Below, piece after piece: positions 36,072-45,131 of a stretch of DNA of 64,000 nt (the first letter of the stretch is position 1; every line of letters begins with the position of its first letter). A model generated the notes under the pieces. It ran no database searches and was not told the origin of the DNA. It saw only the letters and a program-made list of their open reading frames with translations. The stretch comes from Paraliobacillus sp. PM-2 (GTDB lineage Bacteria > Bacillota > Bacilli > Bacillales > Amphibacillaceae), in assembly GCF_001368815.1 (NCBI RefSeq), contig NZ_CTEI01000001.1:682001-746000 (forward strand), written 5' to 3'. The position numbers were made by a program, and so were the translations under genes.

Positions 36072-37004
36072 TTAATAGTTGGCTATATAAACATTATAAG
36101 CAGCAGCATTACACAATTGATCCCACGAACGAGAATCGCCTGTTGTGCGTAAGTCAATCCATTCGGTCGTTGAATTTTCGCGATTGTGATTTGTAATTTC
36201 TGCATCCACATCTGTTTGTTCCGTTACTATTCCTAATTCACCTTGAGAATAGCCTCTTAGAGAATATTCTCTAAAACGGGCATATGCAGAACCATCAATC
36301 AACTCCGTAATTGAATCGCCTAAAATTGCACTACCCAAAGCTGATACTATAATTCCAACACCTAAGCTAGATGTTACCAAACCAAATAATGCACCTACTA
36401 TAACTGATACCTTAGTCCCTGTATCAAATTCAATATTATGAGTGTTTCCGTAGGTAGTGGAAGTAATTTCACCATATAAGTAACCATACTCGCCTATACC
36501 TGAATTATAGTTGCTATTAAGTAAATCTGATCCTCCCCCAGGATCAACATAATAATTTGGTGAAATTAAATTCATATCATTGTTCTCATCTAAATTATCA
36601 TCTGTTTTTTTGCTCGACTCAGTAGTAACATAATCTGATACATTGGATTCCGTTACTTCATTATTTGAAATTGTAACCATTTTACCAGAGTTCTTATATT
36701 TCGTTGTTTTACTTGTTTCTTCCCCATTTAGGAATGTGGTAACCTCGACAGTATCTTCTTTTTCTACAATTTCAACATCAAGTGGATTTTCGCTATCAGC
36801 ATTCATTTCATAGTCATAGACATTTTCACCTTCATTATTCTTATATTCTTTTTGTAATTCTAATTCTAAGTTCTTTGGCACATTATCTTCTAAAGAATTC
36901 GCGCTAACAGTGAAAGGATGTAATGAAGTAGATAATGTACCTACTACTAGCAATAACGTTAATCCAAATACTTTAAAATTTTTTCTAAAATTAATAGTTT
37001 GCAT
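36072..37004 (-). CDS. Secreted protein with glycine-rich hydrophobic segment (toxin-like, unproven)
   Basis: 310 residues. A signal peptide (about 1-36, ending VSAN) is followed by a long acidic region to ~150, a VDPGGG motif (153-158), and a Gly/Ser/Ala-rich hydrophobic segment (199-229) with a glycine-zipper look. The C-terminus has one Cys. The layout resembles a preproprotein whose C-terminal part could insert in membranes. The VDPGGG motif recurs in the hydrolase at 39257. AAAAGGAG precedes the ATG. A perfect PlcR box lies 139 bp upstream. No known family is recognised; a bacteriocin-like role is a guess. Confidence 0.6.
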   Translation of the reverse strand: MQTINFRKNFKVFGLTLLLVVGTLSTSLHPFTVSANSLEDNVPKNLELELQKEYKNNEGENVYDYEMNADSENPLDVEIVEKEDTVEVTTFLNGEETSKTTKYKNSGKMVTISNNEVTESNVSDYVTTESSKKTDDNLDENNDMNLISPNYYVDPGGGSDLLNSNYNSGIGEYGYLYGEITSTTYGNTHNIEFDTGTKVSVIVGALFGLVTSSLGVGIIVSALGSAILGDSITELIDGSAYARFREYSLRGYSQGELGIVTEQTDVDAEITNHNRENSTTEWIDLRTTGDSRSWDQLCNAAAYNVYIANY

Positions 37005-37142
37005 TGTTATTCAACTCCTTTTTTATTTGGTTTTAAACTATCACAAAGTTGGAAATACAAAAACAAAGATTAATAGTAATAGAACTTAATAGATTAGATA
37101 TATATAGAATCCCCTACTAAAAACTTAACTAATTGAGGAAAT

Positions 37143-37158
37143 TATGCAATTATGCATA
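37143..37158. promoter_or_regulatory. PlcR-box palindrome (site 1)
   Basis: TATGCAATTATGCATA fits the PlcR operator TATGNANNNNTNCATA at every fixed position. It lies between the divergent toxin-like gene (minus) and the membrane-protein gene (plus) and could control both. Confidence 0.75.
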
Positions 37159-37275
37159 AAAAGGAATTAATGTATATAGTCTATTGTTTTATTAAAACCC
37201 TTCTGTTACCATTCTTAATATATGGGATGAGCCAGTGTCTTAAGAGAGAATTTTCTAATTTGGAGGGAGATAGAT

Positions 37276-37740
37276 GTGAAAAAAATATTTTTTATTCTTA
37301 CTGTTACTACTATCTTAGAAATGGTTTTGTTGTTTAGTGTTGGTAATGATTATGAAAACGTCAATAACAATATTGGCTACCTTTTGGCTCTAATTATAGC
37401 GTTATTTCTAACACTCTATAACCTTTTCAATTTTAAGAATGTAAAAAAGAAGTTAAAACTAACAAATTTATTTCTAACTACTATTATTGTGTTACTAATC
37501 CCTATACTTTTCTTTTTTACTTTACCTGATTTCACCTATACAGAAGCAAAAGAATTAGTTGAAAAAGAGGAGAATGTTCAAGTCATAAATAATGAAGATA
37601 ATAGGGTTCCTGATACCAGAATTGAAGGTCCGAATGAACAAAGGCATTATATAATACATGCGAAGAATGATGAGGAAATAGTACGATTTATTTTCAATCC
37701 TTATGATGGTTCATATCGAACAATTATTTTTGAGGATTAA
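37276..37740 (+). CDS. Small membrane protein beside the toxin-like gene
   Basis: 154 residues with three membrane helices in the first ~95 residues (FFILTVTTILEMVLLFSV, IGYLLALIIALFLTLYNLF, FLTTIIVLLIPILFFFTLP) and a soluble C-terminal domain with FTYTEAKELVEKEENVQVIN, reminiscent of exported PepSY-like modules. GGAGGGAG precedes the start. It is divergent from the secreted protein across a PlcR box, so an immunity or partner role is possible but untested. Confidence 0.6.
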   Translation: MKKIFFILTVTTILEMVLLFSVGNDYENVNNNIGYLLALIIALFLTLYNLFNFKNVKKKLKLTNLFLTTIIVLLIPILFFFTLPDFTYTEAKELVEKEENVQVINNEDNRVPDTRIEGPNEQRHYIIHAKNDEEIVRFIFNPYDGSYRTIIFED

Positions 37741-37814
37741 GATTGCAAACCATTTTCACAAAATGGTTAAACCTTTGTTTAACAAATACAATCTAATTTT
37801 TTATTTTACATAAA

Positions 37815-37840
37815 AATCCTCCATTTCATCTTGGAGGATT
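37815..37840. terminator. Bidirectional terminator
   Basis: AATCCTCCA and TGGAGGATT form a 9-bp stem between convergent genes, flanked by A and T runs. Confidence 0.75.
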
Positions 37841-37874
37841 TATTAACTGCATGTGAAGTATTTGACGCTTACCT

Positions 37875-38753
37875 TTATAGTTCTCCTTTAGCTTTGTAAT
37901 GATCTATCTCCATTTTGGTTTTTTCTGCAAGTTTTTTAAAACCCTGTAAGTTAAAGATGCTATGGGCTTGTTCCCAATACTCAATTCCATCATCTCTCCC
38001 CAATATAATACAGTTTCTTCCAAATTGATAATGGAATTCGCCAAATAAAAAAAGAGTTTCATTTTTTTTGCACTTATTAATTCCTTTTAAACAAACTTTG
38101 TTAGAATCATTTGCTTGATTTAGGTCAGTTAATACTTTGGCATAGTTATAGAATAATTTTAATTCAATTCTAGGGTTGATAAGATCTTCATCATTACGTG
38201 AAACTATATCTATAGCTTGTTTTATGTATTTTTTTGCGTTTTCCAGATCTTTATCAAACCTATACATAATCCCAAGACTGTTCAATATATTTATATCAAG
38301 TTCAGAATAAAGTGAGTTATTCACTTCAGACGATAGGTTTGTTTTTAGTGTATTTATAGCTAATTCAGCGTTTTGTAACTTGTGATATTGAACTATACCT
38401 TTATGCCACATTAAATATTTTTTATTTTCCCCAGAATTAAACAGTGTATTGTTTTCTTCAATTCTTACTAAATCATATATTGCATCATAATCTCTATTAC
38501 GTCTTGCAATATCTAGTTGATCTTTAACCTCTTTAATATAATTATAAGTTAGTGTTGTATTCTCGCCTAAAAGATACTCAATATCTACCATTAATTTTTG
38601 ACTCAATTTCAATAGAATATATGAAGAAGGGATAAATTCATTATTTTCAATTCTACTAATAACGGACTGATCACATATATTATAAGAAAGTGCATGTTGA
38701 GACAGCCCTAGCTTCTTTCTATAGTGTTTTATCTTATGACCCAATTGATCCAT
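37875..38753 (-). CDS. PlcR-like RNPP-family quorum-sensing regulator
   Basis: 292 residues. The N-terminal XRE helix-turn-helix reads LGHKIKHYRKKLGLSQHALS then NICDQSVISRIENNEFIPSS, very like PlcR of B. cereus. The remainder is helical TPR repeats (about 70-285), the peptide-binding part of RNPP proteins. ATG 38753 is preferred because AGGGA lies at proper spacing; a GTG at 38759 is too close. It faces a short signal-peptide gene and a perfect PlcR box, so it probably autoregulates and activates the secreted genes on the island when bound by the peptide. Confidence 0.85.
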   Translation of the reverse strand: MDQLGHKIKHYRKKLGLSQHALSYNICDQSVISRIENNEFIPSSYILLKLSQKLMVDIEYLLGENTTLTYNYIKEVKDQLDIARRNRDYDAIYDLVRIEENNTLFNSGENKKYLMWHKGIVQYHKLQNAELAINTLKTNLSSEVNNSLYSELDINILNSLGIMYRFDKDLENAKKYIKQAIDIVSRNDEDLINPRIELKLFYNYAKVLTDLNQANDSNKVCLKGINKCKKNETLFLFGEFHYQFGRNCIILGRDDGIEYWEQAHSIFNLQGFKKLAEKTKMEIDHYKAKGEL

Positions 38754-38799
38754 AATCACACTTCCCTATACATATTATTAATTCTTATTAGCTTTGTAT

Positions 38800-38815
38800 T
38801 ATGCACAAATGCATA
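38800..38815. promoter_or_regulatory. PlcR-box palindrome (site 2)
   Basis: TATGCACAAATGCATA fits TATGNANNNNTNCATA at every fixed position. It lies 46 bp upstream of the PlcR-like start and 126 bp upstream of the peptide gene, as in the autoregulated plcR-papR locus. Confidence 0.78.
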
Positions 38816-38941
38816 AAAATAGTAAAAAAAACAGATATTTATAAGTATATTAATCTATTTTATGATAGCACACAATTACTTCTTATAATTCAATTTTACA
38901 AGATTTATCAAAATGTACATAATGCGATTAAAGGAGCTGAA

Positions 38942-39082
38942 ATGATGATAAAAAAAATTATAATCACACTTACAGTTGCATTATCTATAGTAAGTATAAG
39001 TTCAGATGTAATTGTAAAAAGCAAGGACGGAAATGTTTCTTCTAGTCCAGTAACTACATATGATTTACCTGAACAGCATTAA
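38942..39082 (+). CDS. PapR-like signalling peptide precursor
   Basis: 46 residues. A Lys-rich start and hydrophobic signal (MMIKKIIITLTVALSIVSIS) are followed by a short polar tail ending SSPVTTYDLPEQH. PapR of B. cereus has the same size and layout, and its active heptapeptide at the C-terminus contains DLP. Here the matching heptapeptide would be YDLPEQH. AAAGGAG lies 5 nt before ATG 38942. Export and re-import as a peptide signal are inferred from the family. Confidence 0.72.
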   Translation: MMIKKIIITLTVALSIVSISSDVIVKSKDGNVSSSPVTTYDLPEQH

Positions 39083-39256
39083 GCAAGTGCTAAGAGATTG
39101 AAAACAAAGGACTTATGGGGAGTTGCATAGGTATGTAGTATTTGACACTTACTAATTTAATTATTTCTCTAAAAAAGGTTTAAGCTTTTTTCTTAATCTA
39201 GTCAACTGGAAATATATCATTTTATGGTAATTTTAAAAATAATGGAGGGTTTGTTT

Positions 39257-39862
39257 GTGAAAGAAAATTTTGTTTTATATACAAGGAAATTAGTATTAGC
39301 GTTTGCTTTTTCGATTATATTTTTATTAATTGGTACACAAAGTGTCTTTGCCTCTGACATAAGTACAAACGTAGTAGTAGATCCAGGTGGTGGTATGCCG
39401 GTTTATCAAGGTACCAGTACCGCAGCAAAGTCTGGTGATATTCTATATACTAATAAATTAACAACCACTTGGTTTACTGGTCATGTTGCTATAGTTGCAC
39501 CTGACGGATATGTGTATCACACTCCTGGTGCAGGAAATCCTGGAATTAAAAAAATGTCTGTTTATGATTTCATTACTACATATGATGATGTACAGGTTTG
39601 GAGAGCAAAGTCTAGCACAAGAGGACAAAATGCAGGTTTTAAAGCTCAATCATTATATGGTAGTTACCGATATGCTGATTATAGTGTTTATACTACTTTG
39701 ACAGGAGATTTCTATGATCAGTATTGTACTAAATTTGTTTGGCAATCTTACTACTATGGTGCTAATACTAATTTAGATAGTTTATCATTAACAAAGCTTA
39801 CCGTACCTCCGCATTGGATACTAGACGGATATTATTTAACAAAAATCCACGGTGGTTTATAA
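39257..39862 (+). CDS. Secreted permuted NlpC/P60-like cysteine hydrolase (copy A)
   Basis: 201 residues from GTG 39257 (GGAGGG upstream). Signal peptide to about residue 33 (SVFA), then VDPGGG (41-46). The catalytic domain has GDILYTNK, His 76 in TWFTGHVAIVA, and Cys 157 in DQYCTKFVWQSYYY. His before Cys is the order of the circularly permuted YiiX/YebB-type NlpC/P60 fold. It is likely an amidase or peptidase acting outside the cell. A paralogue is at 47138, in the other insertion. Confidence 0.78.
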   Translation: MKENFVLYTRKLVLAFAFSIIFLLIGTQSVFASDISTNVVVDPGGGMPVYQGTSTAAKSGDILYTNKLTTTWFTGHVAIVAPDGYVYHTPGAGNPGIKKMSVYDFITTYDDVQVWRAKSSTRGQNAGFKAQSLYGSYRYADYSVYTTLTGDFYDQYCTKFVWQSYYYGANTNLDSLSLTKLTVPPHWILDGYYLTKIHGGL

Positions 39863-39938
39863 GAAACAGAAAAAAGTTTGCAATATTAAGTAACAAGAGG
39901 GATACTTATAAATAAGGTTTCAATTCGGAGGTAATTTA

Positions 39939-40247
39939 ATGAAGAAATTAATAATTTGTATCCTATTATTAATTATAACAGTAACTTCAATTGTTTTTAT
40001 TTCTTCAAGCGATGTACTGTTTCATGATAAAGAGTATCACCAAGAGATTGTCAAAAAAGTTAAGACAAAAATCACAGAAAAATATCCCAATAAAGAAATT
40101 ATAGAAATTGAACCTGTATTTATGGATAAATTAAAAGGAAAAGATAAGAAATATCAAGTAGCGGTTAAATATGCTGAAAGTAATGAATGGTTTGTTTCTT
40201 ATTATTTAAAGGATGGAGACTTAATCAAATCTCATTCTTTTAAGTAA
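39939..40247 (+). CDS. Small exported protein
   Basis: 102 residues: one N-terminal hydrophobic segment (IICILLLIITVTSIVFISSS) that may be a signal peptide or anchor, and a Lys/Glu-rich domain. TCGGAGG precedes the ATG. It follows the hydrolase by 76 bp and ends in a strong terminator, so the two may form one unit. No family recognised; its size resembles the DUF3139 protein at 48218. Confidence 0.6.
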   Translation: MKKLIICILLLIITVTSIVFISSSDVLFHDKEYHQEIVKKVKTKITEKYPNKEIIEIEPVFMDKLKGKDKKYQVAVKYAESNEWFVSYYLKDGDLIKSHSFK

Positions 40248-40279
40248 AAGATTATATATTAAAAACAGAAAAGTATAAT

Positions 40280-40307
40280 AACCATCTCGAATATGAGGTG
40301 GTTTTTT
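40280..40307 (+). terminator. Terminator after the small exported protein
   Basis: AACCATCTC and GAGGTGGTT hairpin followed by TTTT. Confidence 0.8.
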
Positions 40308-40489
40308 GCTACTATATAAATTCGCAGAACTTGCTTGGTCTTGAACAAAGGTTATGGTCTTTCATTTAAAAAGACAAAGTAAAAATGCGAAGGTCTAGTA
40401 CCGAAAGCTAGATAAACACGCCTAATTGATGTGTTACTTAGCACGGCTTTTAGTAGATACATAACATCAGTAACTACACTCATACTACC

Positions 40490-41045
40490 CAACTATCACA
40501 GTTTCTACTCCAAATCGATTCGCACTTTTCTGGCTCTGTTTTAAATATACAGAACAATTATTTTTATTATTATCACATAATAAAATTTGATAAAAAATAC
40601 AGTGAATTCATTAACATATACACGTTGTATCAACGATGAACTATCACTTTTGACTCAAACTATCACACTTTCGGTTCTTAACGATCGCTAACAGCTGTAG
40701 AAAACCAGATAGGGGTAACCCCAATCTGGTTAACCCTCTTAGTAATACAAATAATTATAAAGGCCTTTACCTTGCCATTTTCGTTATTAACTATCACACT
40801 TTCGACTCCAAATTGATTCGCACTTTTTTGGCTCTGTTTTCTAACTATCTAATATTACATATTATAAGTAAATACCCCGGTTCAATCATTGCATCGGGGG
40901 GGAATCCACGTTCTTGTGTGTCAATCATTTAATCGCCCATCTGTCATAATTTCTTTCCTAACTATCACACTTTCGGTCCCAACTATCACAGTTTCGGTGT
41001 CTACATATATATATTTCTTCTTTAACTATCACACTTTCTACTCCG
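40490..41045. repeat. Interspersed AACTATCACACTTTC direct repeats
   Basis: The 15-mer AACTATCACACTTTC or a close variant occurs about eight times, all in one orientation, near 40491, 40645, 40659, 40785, 40963, 40983 and 41025. Three copies extend into a longer unit ending GGCTCTG (near 40550, 40835 and 41070). Spacing is irregular. They fill the gene-less ~790 bp at the right end of the 6.6-kb insertion and may be protein-binding sites or decayed repeat units. Confidence 0.75.
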
Positions 41046-41094
41046 ATACATCTATCAAAATCTTGGCTCTGTAACATGATAAGTGTATAAATGC

Positions 41095-41992
41095 TGATAA
41101 ACTTCCTACTGTAATCGGTATATGCACTTGCAGTCCTTTGCTTCCAGATGTTTTTACAAATGAAATAAGTCCTAATTGATCAAACAATGCTTTTAACAAT
41201 TGTGCCGCATAAACGGATGTGCTGAAAGCGTCGATACTTGGTGGATCGAGATCAAATACAATTTCATTAGGAAGTTTTTGATCAATATACTGAAAAGGAA
41301 TGTGATACTCGATCGTTCCATGATTCGCAAGCCAGATTAATCCTTCCACCGAATGACAATGAATGATTGTTCCATTCCCAGTAATAAACGAAGGAGCATA
41401 ATCTGGGGCGTTTTTTTGGAAAAAAGCCTCGGCATCAACACCATCTGGACAACGGATAATGGTTAACGCCCGGTGTTGTAAAAAAGGGAGCATGTAGGGT
41501 GCGATCAAACGAATATAGCGAAGTAGATCTACTTTTTCTAGTCTTGGTTTGGACCATAAACGTTTATGCCGATTGGTTAAATCAACAGTGTGAGGAATCA
41601 TCACTATGTCTAATTGACTTTTTTCATACGTACATGCTTCAGGTTTTATATCGAAGCGGAATTGACTGAACATTGGCTCACGTAGTGCATCATCTAATAC
41701 TCCTAAACAATGAATATCGACACATATTGCTGGTGGAAGTAACACAATATCTTTTTCCTTTTTTCCATTTTCTTTAACAAATTGAAGCAGTATGTCAGAT
41801 TGTTGATCAGTCATTCCATGTTTCCATTTTCCAACAACAAACACACTCTTTTTTCTATAAATCGCTAATGAAAAGTATCCATTTTTTATATTATATTCTG
41901 TAATAAATCCGGTAATTGTACGCCAATTTTTTATTTTAAACCAATCATGGTGGTTTTTCCCTGCTTGATAGGTACTATTTGCCTGTTTTGCC
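41095..41992 (-). pseudogene. ligD: Host ligD fragment 2: ligase C-terminus and polymerase N-terminus
   Basis: From the right, the frame reads AKQANSTYQAGKNHHDWFKI and WRTITGFITEYN, the motif V part and OB-fold of an ATP-dependent ligase. It then continues without a break into the polymerase domain (RALTIIRCPDGVDAEAFFQK, PNEIVFDLDPPSIDAFSTSV, the latter with the metal-binding DLDP). It ends at VHIPITVGSLS where the 6.6-kb insertion starts. It joins fragment 1 across a repeated GCA codon and fragment 3 at GSLS/CEET. Confidence 0.88.
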
Positions 41993-42113
41993 AGTATCTA
42001 CATAAAATAAATGTACATTAACATAGATAAATTATCCAAAAAGCTTTAAATTTACGGTATTTTACAGTTATAGTAAAGTGTACATAAATAAAATGTGTAC
42101 AAAACTCTCTACC

Positions 42114-43376
42114 TTATGTACTTTTAATATTGATTTTTCCTTCTAAAGAACCAATAATATCAATTAAATTAGAGTTATCCTGTTCAAAAAAATCATTAAA
42201 TGGGCATTCGTGAGTTGTAAGACGTTTAAGAACAAATGGTATATCATATTTTTCAACTTTTAAGTTTTTGTTAACTTCATCCCAATATAGTGGAGCAGCC
42301 ACAGTCGGCCTATCTCGGCCTCTAGTCGAGTATGGGCATATTATTGTTTTTCCTTGTGCGTGTTGAACATAATCAATATAAAGTTTATTTCCCCTGTTTT
42401 TCTTTAGTCGTTCTATTGTAAAATCATGAGGGTGTCTTTCTACTAGATATCTTGCAATGAACTCCGTAAATATCCTAGTTTTATCATATGTTAATGATGA
42501 ATCTTTAATAGGTATATGGATTTGAATACCTTTATTACCAGAAAGTTTCGGATAACTTGCTAGTTTAAATTTATTAAATATTTTTTTCATTTCCATGGCA
42601 GCTTTAACCGCTAAATGAAACTCATCTCTATTAGGTGGATCTAAGTCAAAAACGATTTCTAAGGGGTTTTCGCTATTGATTGTTTGAAAAGGAACATGAT
42701 ATTCAATTGCTAGTTGGTTTCCTAACCACAGCAAAGTTGATAAGTCATTACAAATAATATAATTTATATCGTCTTTCTCTACTGTTCTAATAAAATTCGG
42801 AGCATAATCAGGACAGTTTTTTTGATAAAATGATCCACCGTAGATTCCATTTGGGTAACGTATTGTCGTTAAGGATCTATCCTCTAAGAATGGCAAAATA
42901 AAAGGCGAAACTTGAATTAAGTAAGAAATAAAGTTTTCTTTATTTATAGTCGGACTATCCCATATGATTTTATCCGGATGCGTAATTTGGACTTGAGTAT
43001 TGTCTAATATTAATCTATCCCAAGTACATTCCTCCCAATTTAATTTCAAATGAAAAGAATGAAATGTTGGATCAATTAGTTGATTCTCTTCTATTGTTTT
43101 AAAGTGAATTTCTACACAGATTCCTGGTTCTGTTAGTTTGGTTTTGTTACTAGTTTTAGTATTATGTTTTTTAATAGCCTCAATTAGGGATTCTTTCTCG
43201 CTCTTATTAAGTCCTTTAGAAAAAGTACCCATTTGAACAATCGCGTTTTTTCTGATAACACCTACCAAAAAATGCTCACTTTGAGTTTCCATTCCTAAGA
43301 TAAAGAACAAGCCTCTGTATTTTGTCTTGTTTTTAGGGAATAATTTGTTTAAGTTTTTATCCTTCTGCATACACAT
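42114..43376 (-). CDS. Element-borne LigD-type primase-polymerase
   Basis: 420 residues, a complete LigD polymerase domain encoded as its own gene. Motifs: SLTTIRYPNGIYGGSFYQKN, LEIVFDLDPPNRDEF with the metal-binding DLDP, LSGNKGIQIHIPI, and ERLKKNRGNKLYIDYVQHAQ. It would fill gaps during Ku-dependent end joining. An N-terminal ~110 residues resemble the OB/linker part of LigD. It starts 9 nt after the ligase gene with AAAAGGATGG and stops 120 bp from the element's left end. Unlike host LigD, ligase and polymerase are separate polypeptides here. Confidence 0.88.
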   Translation of the reverse strand: MCMQKDKNLNKLFPKNKTKYRGLFFILGMETQSEHFLVGVIRKNAIVQMGTFSKGLNKSEKESLIEAIKKHNTKTSNKTKLTEPGICVEIHFKTIEENQLIDPTFHSFHLKLNWEECTWDRLILDNTQVQITHPDKIIWDSPTINKENFISYLIQVSPFILPFLEDRSLTTIRYPNGIYGGSFYQKNCPDYAPNFIRTVEKDDINYIICNDLSTLLWLGNQLAIEYHVPFQTINSENPLEIVFDLDPPNRDEFHLAVKAAMEMKKIFNKFKLASYPKLSGNKGIQIHIPIKDSSLTYDKTRIFTEFIARYLVERHPHDFTIERLKKNRGNKLYIDYVQHAQGKTIICPYSTRGRDRPTVAAPLYWDEVNKNLKVEKYDIPFVLKRLTTHECPFNDFFEQDNSNLIDIIGSLEGKINIKST

Positions 43377-44020
43377 CCATCCTTTTTATTCACTCAGTCT
43401 GCAATTTTCCGGATCGTGGTCTACAAACGCTTGAATACTAGGTTGTCTTATTGAATGACCTTTAGGCCATTCAATATATTGCACTTTTACTGTTAAAAGA
43501 GGTTGAAGCCATTGTATTTTATTTACTCTTTCAGGTTGGTTTGCAAACGGTTTATGATTTGTCCTTAATGGTTCAATTAATTTAGTGAAATTTTGCCATT
43601 CAGCTCTTGTAAGCTTCCCTGTTCCAACATGCCCAATGTACAAGAACTGATTATTGTTATCATAAAGTCCAAGTAACATTGAATTTACAATTCCGCCCCG
43701 ATAAGTAACTCCCCCAATTACCGCAATAAGATCCTTGTAATTTTTTATTTTTCTCCAATCTGAATTTTTACCTTTTATAATATATCGACTATTGAGGTTT
43801 TTACTTAAAATCCCTTCTAAGTCGTGTTTTTTTGCAACCTCCAATAAACTGTCGCCATCGCTATTAGAGGGTGCAATTTGTACATGTTCATTGGATTCTA
43901 TACTATTTAAAAGTAAATCAAGTCTATCCTTTAGTGAATATGAATCGGTTACACTTGGTTGGACAAGTTAGTTAAGGTCAGTTAGACTTGGTTCAAATAA
44001 AAAGCCAAGGAGTTTTATAA

Positions 44021-44305
44021 ATGACCAGAAGAACGAGACGAAGCTTTTCAAAAGAATTCAAAGAGCAGATGGTACAATTGCACGCATCTGGTAAACCCCG
44101 TACCGAAATTATTAAAGATTATGAATTGACGCCTTCTTCCTTTGATAAGTGGGTTCGTCAGTATCATGATAGTGGGTCGTTTCAGGAAAAAGACAATCGG
44201 ACACCGGAACAAGAAGAGTTAATCAAACTTCGAAAAGAAAATCAAAAACTGGCCATGGAAAATGATATTTTAAAGCAGGCCGCGCTGATCATGGGACGAA
44301 AGTAG
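44021..44305 (+). CDS. IS3-family transposase OrfA
   Basis: 94 residues with a helix-turn-helix (RSFSKEFKEQMVQLHASGKP to TPSSFDKWVRQYHDSG) that binds the IS ends and a C-terminal leucine-zipper region (LIKLRKENQKLAMENDILKQ). It ends CGAAAGTAG, where a -1 slip on A-AAG would enter the orfB frame, as in other IS3 elements. Confidence 0.88.
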   Translation: MTRRTRRSFSKEFKEQMVQLHASGKPRTEIIKDYELTPSSFDKWVRQYHDSGSFQEKDNRTPEQEELIKLRKENQKLAMENDILKQAALIMGRK

Positions 44306-45131
44306 ATGTGATTCGAAATAACAGTCACAAATACTCGGTATCAGCAATGTGCTCTCGTCTGAAATTGCCCGAAGCACCTACTACTATGAAGCAAAAATTC
44401 GTGATAACCAAGAAGAAGAATTAACAACTTTGATTATTGATATCTTTAAACAAAGTCGTAATAATTATGGTCAGAGAAAGATAAAAGTTGAGTTAAAAAA
44501 GCATGGTTGGATTGTCTCACGACGTCGAATTGGACGAATTATGAAGGCGCAAGGACTTGTCTCAAAATATACGGTCGCTCAATTTAAACCGTCCAAACCC
44601 TCATGTAATGAATCAGAAGTAGGGAATTCACTCAATCGAGCGTTTGACCAGGATCAAGAACTAAAAGTAATTGTAAGTGACTTAACGTATGTGAGAGTCG
44701 GACAAAAATGGCATTACATCTGCGTTTTAGTAGATTTATATAATCGTGAAATTATTGGTCACAGTGCAGGACCTCATAAAAGTGCTGCTTTAGTTCAACG
44801 TGCCTTTGCATCCGTTCCATACAATCTTCATCACCTTGAATTATTCCACACGGATAGAGGTAGTGAGTTTAAAAACCAACTGATTGACCAAGCGTTAGAA
44901 ACGTTTGGTATTGAGCGTTCTTTGAGCGAGAAAGGAACGCCGTATGACAACGCCGTTGCAGAAGCTACATTCAAGGCTATCAAAACAGAGTTTGTCAAAG
45001 GGGCTTATTTTACTAACCAAGACGAACTTGACCTTGAACTGTTTGATTATGTTCATTGGTTTAATCATATTCGAATTCATGGATCCCTAGATTATTTAAC
45101 ACCTACTGAATACAAGTCGGTTAACCTTTAA
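44302..45131 (+). pseudogene. IS3-family transposase OrfB, probably frameshifted
   Basis: The DDE integrase core is present in one frame from about 44349: SDLTYVRVGQKWHYICVLVD (Asp), FHTDRGSEF (Asp) and DNAVAEATFKAIKTEF (Glu). The expected OrfB N-terminus, VDVIRNNSHKYSVSAMCSRL, is read in the -1 frame of orfA but leaves the core frame near 44369, where one base appears missing in TTGCCCGAAGC. A GTG at 44349 could start a shortened protein. The transposase is therefore probably inactive. Confidence 0.75.

Larger units (their letters stand above)
34440..41094. mobile_element. 6.6-kb insertion in the ligD polymerase domain
   Basis: Everything between the two polymerase fragments of host ligD. 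On the minus strand the coding sequence reads GSLS at the right edge and resumes CEET at the left edge, aligned with the intact polymerase paralogue, so almost nothing was lost. TTATCATG occurs near the right edge and could be target remnant. No transposase or integrase is inside, so it is either a non-autonomous element or a recombined cargo block. Exact ends are uncertain by about 20 bp. Confidence 0.7.

Noticed and set aside
37152-37337. 61-aa ORF before the membrane-protein gene
   Set aside because: It overlaps the PlcR box and the start of the real gene in another frame and has no ribosome site.
40490-41045. CRISPR-like repeats
   Set aside because: Spacing is irregular (about 14 to 180 bp), units vary in length, and no cas genes are present.
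40889-41074. 61-aa ORF with Thr/Ser/Val repeats
   Set aside because: It is a reading of the AACTATCACACTTTC repeats and has no convincing ribosome site or family.
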